Notes under the pieces: model-generated
Told to the model about the DNA's origin: nothing
The model's input: only the letters and a program-made list of their open reading frames with translations
Databases searched by the model: none
Part shown: piece after piece, positions 12,711 to 25,200 of the stretch
Position numbering within the stretch: position 1 is the stretch's first letter
How the letters are laid out: each line of letters starts with the position of its first letter
Origin: Serripes groenlandicus
Taxonomy: Eukaryota > Mollusca > Bivalvia > Cardiida > Cardiidae
Assembly: GCA_031761405.1 (NCBI GenBank)
Contig: JASEVX010000011.1
Location: 16,303,609-16,367,608, forward strand
DNA: 64,000 nucleotides
Direction: 5' to 3'
Made by a program: the position numbers and the translations under genes

Positions 12711-14567
12711 ACCTTTAGCGTAGTAACTTACCCGCATGGGCATGCATGAAATCATATCCAAATGCATTGAGTCGGAACGGAACAGAGCTAGCTCAATGAG
12801 AACAGTGGCACAGGTTCGTCTGGATCTACAATGCTCGCGAAGATAGGGTTTCGTAAGGCACGATCCATATTGTTACACATATGTTGAATTGGAGCCCTTC
12901 AAACGAAAACCGATTTTCATATTATTTGAATAACACCACTTTCAACCACAGGTGCCAGTCTCGTTTAAAATCTAAAAATAGCATTTTACTATATGTTGAC
13001 AAGGTACAATACCTTTTCAACGCCCACATTTTCTGATCGCAATGGCTGTAATGAAAACCTCCCCTTGAAACTCTTCAATATTAATTCTTTAGCCTATATT
13101 GTTAAGCACAGGACTTCAAATCTTTTGATTATATTTGTTGGTGATGTGATCAATAATGTATTATTTCTGAAAGCAAATATATTTCTTGTTACTTTGATAC
13201 CAAATTATTACCAAAATGTTGAAAAATAAATGAAATAAAGGATTTTTCTTTTCTCTCTGGTAATGTCGTTTTTTTTCGAAAATTCTGAAAGGGGAGTAGG
13301 GTTATTCAAATTAAAATAAAATTGTTATTTGACGGTAAATTACTTTTAAATTTTGTTTTTGAATCCAGGAAATGATACACATTAAGAAATTATCAAGCTG
13401 ATCATGGTTTGAAATGATGCCCATTAGGCTCCTACTACCTTCGCGTGGAATTATTATTTTCAAAGATGATACAGTCGAAGCAAGTTATGTACCAAATGTT
13501 ATTAGAGTTAATGGGATTATAAGCAAGATATAGCTTTTAATGTAAAACTACTGCTCCGGGACATAACTGAGTTAACGTGAGGTCCGAGTGAAAACTCTTA
13601 AATCAGATACTTTTTCCATTTTTTAAGAAGTGTCATATACTTTTAATGCGCTGCTATCATCGGGCAATGATATATTACTATTTTACATCTATAAAACACG
13701 GTAAGTTATCTATGGACGTTATCGATAATGCCAAAAATAAAAATGGAGGCTTGAATCCAGTTAAGAACTAATTTTAAGGAGGTCAAGCGAATTGACCTAA
13801 TTTGCGGAAATACTTTCCTACTATTATTATTTTCATATTTGCTTTTATAATTATTATTTACGTTTTTTATTTTCTTCTATTTTGAATGATAAACATTCGT
13901 TTTTGTGTATATTTCATGTAATTGTAATTAATAATATGGGTTTTTTTTTGTATTGTATATAGTAATATGATGTGTTGTTTGACTAGAAACTGTGTAGTTT
14001 ACGTCATTAAAATTATCTATCTATCTCTTTAACATGAAAATCGGGTACAACGGAAAAAAGAAAAGATATTTTAATAAAAACACAAAACTTCGTTTTTTTC
14101 GAAAGGAAATTTCTTTTTCTATCTTGTACGCATTTGACATGCTGTATACGGCGCTTTGTCATAAACTGATACAGCAAAATATGTCGAATAATTATAAACC
14201 AAATATCACCTCAGTGATGTCCCGGGGCCGTAGAATAGGAAATGCACTTTGTCAATTTATAGTACAATCTTATCTACGTCCCTGGTAAAATGCTATTTTT
14301 AGATTTTAAACGAGAGTGGCATCTGTGCTTTCAACAGGAGTTCTCCCCGTTATATCGGGTTATATCAGTTTATATAAGTTGTTTTCTGGTTTTCAAGCAC
14401 CAGCAGTACTCTAGACATCATTCTTGGAAGGCCAATGGCTACCTTCAAATCGGGAGAGTGAATGGTTTACTCGGGAGTTAAACTCACGACCTGTGATTGA
14501 GCTTTCTCTGCTCGTCATTAATCTATTTCCAAAACAACAATTGAATAACAGACACTGTAAAGGTGGT
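12711..14567. other. non-coding flank downstream of alkaline phosphatase
   Basis: AT-rich with poly-T and TTATTA tracts and a short TCTATCTATC run near 14015. No gene was seen. Confidence 0.55.
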
Positions 14568-14573
14568 TTTATT
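14568..14573 (-). promoter_or_regulatory. candidate polyadenylation signal of alkaline phosphatase
   Basis: An exact AATAAA on the minus strand lies about 170 bases after the stop codon. No closer canonical hexamer was seen. The real cleavage site is unknown. Confidence 0.45.
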
Positions 14574-14743
14574 GCTCCAGATGCATCCATGATGTGTGTA
14601 TGACTAGATGGCAAACATAGATATCCTGATCAGAATGCACGGATGCTCAGTCTGATCTGGAAATTCCATGATCGCAACTTCAGGAAGGTCGCTTTTCATA
14701 TGAAGTGTCTCAAATAACCTATTGACTATTCAATTTACATATT

Positions 14744-15036
14744 TTAAATCATAAAAAAACACAGAATAAACACTACAAAGTTTGAACATAAGCTTAACGT
14801 TTTTGTATTTAACATAGGCGCTCCTCTGTTAACCACATCCGCTTGGGCGCACGAATCTTCAGCCGAATACCTACCAACACAAGAAGCATACGCCATCACG
14901 TGGGCAATGTAGTGCTGCTCATGCGTGCCATGGAACAGATGTGACATTGGTCCTCTTGCGTATATGGCTACGTCTTCACCACCATGGGTTTCAGAATTGA
15001 AAGGGATACCGGATTGCTGAACATAATCTGTGGTTG
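14744..15036 (-). CDS. ALPL: alkaline phosphatase exon 10 (last His, GPI signal, stop)
   Basis: The exon follows a CTATTTTCACAG acceptor and reads [12 protein letters not shown], then [16 protein letters not shown], where His468 is the last zinc ligand. [13 protein letters not shown] is the conserved C-terminal helix. The protein ends with a Ser/Asn-containing linker and a hydrophobic tail (FVVFILCFF), typical of a GPI-anchor signal. TAA is at 14744-14746. Confidence 0.95.
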
Positions 15037-18000
15037 CTGTGAAAATAGACGTGAATGTTCTATAATATTTCATCGGACATTTGGAAATCAGCGTAGACAA
15101 TATGGTTATCATTGTTTGATGTAGTGTGACTTCGCCTACTACGGCTTGACATATCAGATTGTGTTCGTTCGTAAAACACGTCCTCAGGTGGGATTTGGTT
15201 AAGTTAACTGCTTATCTTGAAGACGTGATATTCAAACATGTAGGAATGTAGCTGAAAGGGTAACCACTTAGTGCTGCCATTTTCAGAAACCCCATTTAGT
15301 AATTGAGCGTGCCGGACAGAACATATCGGCTTTTTTTAATTTGGTAAAATACTGCAACCAAAATAAAACTTTATTTTCAGTACCACGAGTGTCAGAATAT
15401 TGCATGTACGTGTATTTACTTGCGTTTATTTACTAAGTTAGTTTTGGTCGCACCGTAAAATTAAATAAGACTTTTTTTTGTGGCGATTGGGTTGACAATC
15501 AGAAACATCAACAACGAAAAAATGTACATAGTCAGTTTTGAACAGCTCGTTTACTGCAATACTGCAAACCAATTAACCCATATCCGTTAAACCGCCAAAT
15601 ATATAGTTCCATCAGTGATGCAGAGACACGATTAATAATAATCATGTCAGTGCTACTTTGGTACCGGATTGATACTTAAATTTGAGATTTATCGAGATAA
15701 TATCTACATAGAGTTAAAATATGTCTTCATTTTTGGGCAGATAATAAATATCATTGCACGTTCTATCTGCCATGCAAAGTACTCTCAAAACACCTTGCCA
15801 AATTGGAAATTCCAAAAGGTTCTATAAATAGCTCGCGAGACTGGTTATCGATTGTTCTTAAATCTCAATATTATAAACACTTTTTTTGTAGTTGTTGCAA
15901 TATATGAAAGCGTCTAGATGATAAGACTGGTTTACTAAAGTTTAAAGGACACGATGTCATGCAGTGTACATGTTGACACGTCTGTACGTTCAAGCGTCAA
16001 TTAGCAATCAAGCTGAAAGTGTAGCCGAATTGAGTTGGAGATCGAGTATTATCGTATATGCCTATATATATTGAAAATCGCAAGACCTACACCGAGTTAC
16101 TGCTTGTTACTTTGCAGGATTTTCTACACGATCGCCACTACTGTGCCATCGGCGCTTTGATTTTATGTCGAGGTTGGCTCTCAAAAAGCTATATCGTTAT
16201 AAAAGTTAGTATATTAGGAGCCTTCTACGAAAAGCAAACAAAGCTTTTTAACGGTCGTCCTATTTGACCAATTGCAAAGTCAACAGAACGACCAGCCTAG
16301 TGTAACTCATTATCAAACACACCCGTATTAACTCCAATAAAGTTTGGTCGTGAACTACGACTGTCTGAATGTAACTTATTACTTAACTAACCTGTGTTTA
16401 CTTCAGTTAAGATAAGTCGTACTATTGACCATTGATAGATTACAATGTAAACATCACGACCATCTAAATGTTACGTATAACTTTAACTTACCTGTGTTTA
16501 CTCCAGTTAAGATTAGTCGTACTATTGGTCATTGATAGACTACAATGTAAACACCACGACCGTCTGAATGTGACGTATAACTTAACTTACCAGTTAAGTT
16601 TGGTCGTACCATTTGATCAATTACAAATTGGGCACAACGACCATTATACCAGTGTGCTCGTTAACTTACTAGTATAGATATGTACCACAGTTATGTTAGG
16701 TCGCACCAGTTGAGCAATTACACATTGAGCACAACGCTCGTTTGAGTGTAATTATTCCTTAACTTACCTGTGTTGACAATGACAATAACAATATTGTATT
16801 GACATAAGGCCACCGGCCCATAACAATTATAACATTTTCACACAGCACATGTTTGACAGTTCACCTTATGTTAAGATCTGTCTGTATTGAAAGCATACGA
16901 GAATGAAACATTTGGTATCTTAAATGTGGTATATATAAAACCTTGAAAACATTGATGCGAAATGAGAAATAGGTTATTTTGAGCAGTTTCTACTTTTCCC
17001 ATCATGTTTTGAATTAGTATCTACGATAGAAGCATACTTTATTATGAAAAAGGTAAAGTATTAACTCCAGTTAAGTTTGGTCGTACCATTTGATAAATTA
17101 CAAATTGAGCACAACGACCATTAGATCAGTGTATTCGTTAACTTACTTGTATAGACATGTACTCCAGTTATGTTAGGTCGTATTAGTTAATACATTACAA
17201 ATTGAGCACAACGACCATTATATCAGTGTATTCGTTAACTTACTTGTATAGACATGTACTCCAGTTATGTTAGGTCGTACTAGTTAATACATTACAAATT
17301 GAGCACAACGACCATTATATCAGTGTATTCGTTAACTTACTTGTATAGACATGTACTCCAGTTAAGTTTGGTCGTACTCGTTACTTATTACTTAACTTAC
17401 CTGTGTTTACCCCAGTTAAGTTTGGTCGTACCATTTGTGAAATTACAAAGTTTGCACCGCGACCATTAGAGTATTGTAAAGTTGTGTAAGGCTTTTCATC
17501 TTTGGCCATCTTTAATTCTGTTTCGCCAGTTTCGACCACTAAATCTGAATCAATAGAAAACCTGTTATAATAAAAGATAATTCAGTGATTTTGAAATCTG
17601 AACTTAAAAATCGAAGAAAAAAGATAATGCCGATCGCGGTATACTGAAAATGAATAAGTAAATTGATATGCATTATATAAGTCAACATTTCGTTATCTAA
17701 AAATTTGGTAAACGCACGAAAATAATCTAGCAATGGTCGTAGCTAGACCGAAATAAAGTTGTAGACGCTACTATATTTGCTATGGGGTTCTTAGGCATAA
17801 CCCCCTCCTTCCGAAATCGGTTTAAAATAAACAAGACCTGTCCATAAAAGAGCATGCTCGACTATTTTCCATTTGATTCTATATAGTAAACAGTGGTTAA
17901 TGAGATATGTGCATGATAGTACCTTGTAAGCGAAACTTTAACCAAATTGTCAAAGTCAAATAAGGGCCATAATGTGTACTGAATTCATACAAGAGTTAGC

Positions 18001-21000
18001 TAACTCGACTGTCTGACGCCCCAAAAAGGGGCATACTTGTGTCAAAGCCTGATGTATAGTTCTGGGACTTGTCATGCAAGGTCATTTGATGATGTTCAAT
18101 AAGTGTGTGAAGTTTCAAAGCAATAGCCTCTGTGGTTTGTGAGAAAGCATTGCATGAAAAAAACCTTTAACCAACTTTTCAAAGTCAAACAAGGGCCATA
18201 ATTTGTTCTAAATTCATTTTTAGAGTTATCTAACTTGACTTTCCGACATCCCTGAAGAAATGAATGACGTTTCAAGTCAATATCACTAGTGGTTACTGAG
18301 ATATGTCCATGATAGTATCTTGCATGTATAACTTTAACCAAAATGTCTAAGTAAATAAAGGTGCATAATTGTGTCAAAGTCTAAAATAGAGTTTTGGGAC
18401 TAGTCCTGCGAGGTAATTTGATGATGTCCAATAAGTGTTTGAAGTTTCAAAGCAATAACACCTGTGGTTTGTGAGAAAAAGCCTTTCATGCAAAACTTTA
18501 ACCAAAATATCTACGTCCAAAAAGGGGCATAATTGTATCCAAATATGATGTAGAGTTTTGGAACTTGTCCTGCAATGTCATTTGATGATGTCCAATAAGT
18601 GTGTGAAGTTTCAAAGCAATAGCATCTGTGGGTTTTGACAAAAAGCCTTGCATGCAAAACGTAAACCAAAGTTGGAAAACGAACCCGACGCCGACGCACA
18701 AGTGACTGTAATAGCTCTCTATATTCTTCGAATATTCGAGGTAAAAGTTAAATGGTGCAATCTGGGAGGGTTCCGGGCACTTTCTCCATGGTTTTCTTTC
18801 AGTTATTATTGCATTTGTAGGCCATTTCAATTGATACTTTTCATCAAGAATATAGGCCAGGGTCTATAAGGCATAAATTATATATATGTTACTATAAATC
18901 TGCAAACATGTACACATTTCAAATATATGCGACCCAAGGAAATGGAGTGAAAACTCGATAGGCCTGTTGGGCTATGTTTTAATATACTGCGGTACGTTTT
19001 CATTTCAATTTAGAATGAAACTTTTTCTTTTAAATGGTAGTTGGAAATAGTCAATATCGGTGTACAAAGGTAAAAAAAGGTATTTGTTTATTAAAGTGTT
19101 ACCCCTTTGGTACAAGTACTTACTGAATAAAGGGTTTCCCCTTTTGGGATACCCAGCAATAGTAAACACGTGCGAATGGTCTGCGGTTGTTATGATCAAG
19201 GTATCCGATTCTGATGTCATGGCTAAAGCCTTGGTAACGGCCTTTTCAAACGCAATTGTTTCAGTAAGTGCCTTTTTAGCTGATGAATCATGATGACCGT
19301 GGTCAATTCTTCCTCCTGTACACAAAGAATGTTAAGAATAAACATTTTATTATTTCACTCAATATATACTCATCCAATTGTAAACAATATGAGCTGTTCC
19401 ATGAGAAAACCAACATTGTTGCCTGTGCGTAAAATATCGACCCGGATCAGCCTAAGCATGTCGCGCAGTGACTACTCTTTATTATCCGGATTAGCCTGTG
19501 CAGGCTGATATGGGTGGAAATATTACGTAGAATCCATAATGTTGGTTTTCTATCCCGCCACCTTTAATATATATCCTTCCACCATATAATTGACTACGTA
19601 TTAGGTCGAGCACGGGCATTGAGTTCACACAACATTATGCCATAAAAATAGAACGTATATCAATACAAAGAAGACGAATTCCTCTAAGTCCTGCCTCAAA
19701 ATCATGCTGCGATTTATGTGATATTCAGCATGTGAAGTTTAGTCGTGAAATGACAATTTTAGTCCTGAAACCATTTGGTTTAAATTCCATTTGGAATAAT
19801 GGACTGCACATACTTTCTGTTGTATTTGTTTAATCTTGATAAAGACAAAGTAGTCGATAATTCGATTATTAAAGAGTTTTAATGATATAAAGTGTTTTAC
19901 TGACTTTCTTCCCTTTGAAAGAAAAAGTTCACATGTATAGTCAACATATAGCAAGCATACAATGGTCTGAATGAACAAACTGTATGGGGAGGAACGTTTT
20001 AAGTTTAGAAATACAACAGAATTTTATAAATAGGCAAAGACATCCCCCTAATTTTGGGCCGTAAACCAAACAATTAAAAAAGCGTAGCCTAGGAAGTTGG
20101 GGAAAAGTTAACTTTTTTTCTGATCTTTGATGAACCGTGTCGTCAGCGCCGTAAATCAATCAATTAAAAAAGCGTAGCCTAGAAAGTTTATTAAACTATT
20201 ATTATTAAATTATTAAATACAAATTAAATGTGTCTAAAGATTTGTAATAACGGTAGAAGACATACATTCAAACATTCATAAACGTTGTTTTTTTCATATT
20301 ACAGAGTTTTTCTTTATAATAATAATGTTGGTTGCTCCCTTTTCGATTACGTCACCCAATGGTACAAAATTAAAACCTATTCAATACTGACGCCGAGTCA
20401 ATAATAGTTTGAATAGCTTCATGTGGAAAGGGATCTTGGAGCTACGTTAACAGGGTATTGGTGTTGAACAATACTTAGAATACAGAATTACAATGATCAC
20501 CTTCATTGTCGGCCATTTTGATAGGCAAAAATTATAAATAGTATGCAATATATATACAATACAATGTATAACTCCTCTTATTAATAAAGTGTCCCATAAA
20601 GTTTCATCAAGTCTATGTTTGCTGTGAAAACGCCCGAACATAGCGGGCCGGACAGAAATTTAAAGGGCAATTACTCTATAAAAAATCATCGAAGCTGTAT
20701 ATATTTATAATGTAAACATCTCCTTTTGCTAGTGAAGCTTCCCAAAAAGTTTCATTGATTTTAGGTATGTGGAAAGTGTGTGCTGAGAAATAGCCCGGGC
20801 AAAGCGTAACCGACATTTATGTAAAGGGCAATAATCGCGTTTTAAGTACCCAAAGCATTTTTCTATCTTCTCCTACAGTCTTGAATGTAGAGATCTGAAT
20901 TTTCGGTTATAGATACTTCGAGATATTTTATAAAAACGTATACGTAACGATTTTTGACTTAGGCCTTTGTTTCCAAATGGTAGCCTTTTTTTAGCGCTGT

Positions 21001-22177
21001 AATGCTAGTATTCGATAGCGATTTTATTGCACCATCTGATAGAGCTATTCAAGAGCTACAAAAAGGTTTTTTACGTGATTGACCTCCTGCATTTTTAACT
21101 TGAGCATGTTGAACTGTATCAGAATGTTTGTCTTGATGATATAAGTTTGAATATTGGTCATGTCTGTTCAAAAACTAGGTCACTAGGCCAAATTGAAGGA
21201 AAGTCTTGTCAACACTGCAGAAGCCACATTTTTTAAAATTTGATCAGAATGTTTATCTTTATGATATCTAGGCCAAGTTCGAATATGGGTCATGCCGGGT
21301 TAAAAACTAGGTCACTATGCCAAATTGAAGGAAAATCTTGTTAATACTCTGGAGGCCGTATTCTTTGCTTCAGCATCTTGTAACTTTGTCAGAATGTTTG
21401 AATTGATGCTATCTAGTCCATGTTCGAATATGTGTCATATCGGGTAAATAAAAATAGGTCACTAGGCCAAATGAAGGAAAATCTTGATAACACTCTTGAG
21501 ATGTTGCATTTTAAATCTTTGTCAGAATAATTGTCTTGACGAGTTTTGCATATTTCAAACACTTTCTCAAAGTCAAGTACAAAGTGAATTATTTCTACTT
21601 GATGAAAGTTTATATAACATTGACATATTTCTCAATATAATAAGGCAGAAATATTCTGCCTAAACCTGCTGTAAAATTTTCCTTTGAGTCTGTATGTCTT
21701 AAAATGTGTATACTTGTGAGCTCTTGCACTCAGGTGAGCGATAAAGTGCCAACAAGGTCCTCTTGTTTTCAAATTGGCAGTTTCATAATATTTACTATTT
21801 TTGATATGATCTTTCAACTTCTGAACAATAAATACATTAACATCAGCTGACATTGTTATTTCCTTTCACATTTTCCCTACTTCTCCTACCTTCTGCAGCC
21901 CCCATACTTGTGAGCTCTTGCATTCAGGTGTTTTCTAACGTTGCATACCACATTAGAGCGCCAGAAAGCGTCTGTATGCGGAAAAGGTTAAAATAAGTGC
22001 AGCTATGTGAAAAAACATCTTACCTTCAACCATTAAGAAATAACCGTTTGGATTTTTCTTTAAAATTTGAATGGCCTTTTCAGTCATTTCCTCTAGCGAC
22101 GGATCCCCATTTCCGGTTGTGTCCCGATTGATATCATATTCCATATGACTATAGCCAAACAAACCTGGAACCAGAAT

Positions 22178-22219
<42 letters not shown>

Positions 22220-25200
22220 ACATTATAATTATTATTATTAAATATTTTTTCATATGTGTATGCAAATTGCTTATAAAGACTATTGAGTGGAGTACGTTTT
22301 TCAGAAAGCCAGGACATTTAGTAATTCGGAAATCTAAATGTGTTTATGCTATTAACAAAACAGACGGCAGAAATATTGCCATATTAGGTAAACAGTTAAA
22401 AAAAAACTTATTACCCATTAATCTGTCTGTCTTCGATGGGTCTACGTTATTGAACTCGGACAGTTTAGATACATAGCTGTAGGTTTTACCAGCCTGTTCT
22501 TGTTTTCTCTTCCAGTCCTGTAAAATCGAATCGGAACATCTTACTGATATAACACACAAACTTTTTTTATGTTAAATGTTTATTGGCTAAAAGTATGTAC
22601 TATTTTATGCTTAATAAAGATATGTTATGTTATGTTATGTTTAACGTAATCAGTTTACATTGTAGAAACGTGACATTCTGATCTTATCATATAAACCTAT
22701 TGATCTTACAGGGAAAGCGGTTTTCAGCATCATCTACTTGTTTTGCATCGTCGCGCCACCACCACCATCATCATCATCATCATCATCATCGTCGTTACTA
22801 TCATCAGCATCGTTAACGTCATCATAATTATCAACTTCATCGTCGTTACCATCATCATCATCATCGTAAACATCCTCAACTTTATCATCGTTAACGTCAT
22901 CATCTTTATCTTTATCATCATCATCATCATCATCATCATAATCATCATCATCATCACCACCAGCATCATCATAATCATCATCATCATCATCATTATCACC
23001 GTTACCATCATCATTGTCATTATCATCATCATCATCATCATCATCGTCATCATAGTCATCAGCATCATCATTACTGTATCATCATCGTCGTTACCAACAT
23101 CATCTTTACCATCATAATCATTACCATCATCATCATTACCATCATCCTCGTTACCATCATCATAATCATCGTCATCAGCAGCAGAATAATCAACATACTA
23201 ATCATCACATTGACCATCATCATTATCATTATATTATTAACCAAACGGCACATGTATATCTTACATCAATAAGGTTCCGTCCATCCACTCGACCGTCTTT
23301 TGCCAAATCCTTGTCCCCAATCTCCGGGTCCGTGTCATTCTTCTTTAAAAACTTAACTCTTCCTCCACCCATAATAACCTGAAAAGGGATCAAGATAGCG
23401 TCATAAAAACTTAACTCGTCCACTACCCATTATAACCTGGAAAGGGATCAAGATAGCGTCATAAATACTTAACTCGTCCACCACCCATAATAACCTGAAA
23501 AGGGATCAAGATAGCGTCATAAAACCTTAACTCGTCCACTACCCATTATAACCTGGAAAGGGATCAAGATAGCGTCATAAAAACTTAACTCGTCCCGACT
23601 ACCCATTATAACCTGCTATTAATTAAAGAAAGTGTAAACATTTTGGCAATTGCAAATAAGCGTAAGAAACACGCTTCTGCTGCAAATGCCTTTTAGAAAC
23701 ATTGTGACAAAAGACAAATTGCCTAAAATCCTTTTATCTCCTGTTGCAATACTTTTTTCAATAATCATTTTCACATTTTTGTCAATATGTTTTCAAAGTC
23801 GTCTACCGCAGACTGTATGTATTTTGGGAAGTGTTAAATAGTGGGCCTTACGATTTATTGGTCACAATTCTCAATTCTAAAACACTGCTTTAGCTAAGCA
23901 TACTGATAATCGATGGTATATATCTACGCAGTGTTTGCATGAATAACTCGTTTTGTATAGTTTAAAATATGCAAAATTAAGGTACAACTCGTGAGCCGGT
24001 CCTTTAAGATTAGGCCTGTATATTCCTTTTTTTCAAATTGCTTTGTAATTGGCACGTAACTGGCTTAGTCAGTGATCATTATTATAGCAATTCAATTGCA
24101 TTGAAGTGAATTGAATTTAACTATTATGGCATAAGGAATGCCAAATCCCACGTGTGTACGCATACGCTTAACAAGCCTGACTAAGTTAACAATGTATTAA
24201 CAATTACCTATGTAGCTAACTAAACACTAGGACAACGAAGGAAATGAACACTTTTTAAAATACATAAGCCTATTAGACAAATCTACACGACTTTCGAAAT
24301 CATTGTGATAAAAGGGGTCATTGCTCGTAATGAGCAAGTTCTCATATTGATTACAAGGTCAGTTTCAACGTTTGTCTATAACTGTACATCTTCTTTCATT
24401 TGTAAAGGTTTTCAGAAGATGGTTTTGAGATTGACCATATCTGGGCAAAGCTAAAGAGAATCTGTACAAATGAAAGTAGATGTACAGTTATATAGTAAAG
24501 TTGATAAAATGAGCCGTACCACAAGAAAACCAACATTATGGACTCAGCGTAATGTATCGACCGTGATCAGCCTGCGCAGTCCGCGCAGGTTAATCCGGGC
24601 CGATGCATTCCGTCTCAGGGGAAAAAAGGTATAGAGTAATGATTCGTGAAACAGAAAATCCACAGGAGGCGAACATTGTCTGTCCGGGTTAGCCTGCGCG
24701 GCATGCTTAGGCTTATCCGGGTCGATGCTTTACGCATAGTCCACAATGTAGGTTTTTCTCGCGGGACGGCTTATATGTTCAATCTCAAAACTGTTTTCCT
24801 GAATATATATACATGTACTTTTATTTGTAGAGATTTTATATATATATACATATGCCCACAGATATGTTCAAACGACAATTGGAGACATCGGTCAGTTATC
24901 TCCCTTTAATACTCTCTACATCTAGCTAGGTCCTATCATTTGGTTTCCTCTGTTTTTATCATTGGTTTCTTTACACTTGATGGTGCACTTATAATTGCAT
25001 TTTCTTGGCCAACTGTTATTAGATTGATTAGTAATTCCACATTTTTTTTCTTTAAACACTGCTATGTAAGTTTTCTCTTTTGAATCATCACTTTAATTAA
25101 CACATTTATGATTAATGTGTACAGAGTAATTGCAATATCTCATTGCGAAATAGCGATAAAGACCGGATTCCAACTAAAAGGACCTACCAACTATTTGGTC

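Noticed and set aside
22730..23253. Long frames rich in Met or Ile across the ATC microsatellite
   Set aside because: They are translations of a triplet repeat inside an intron and have no complex sequence.
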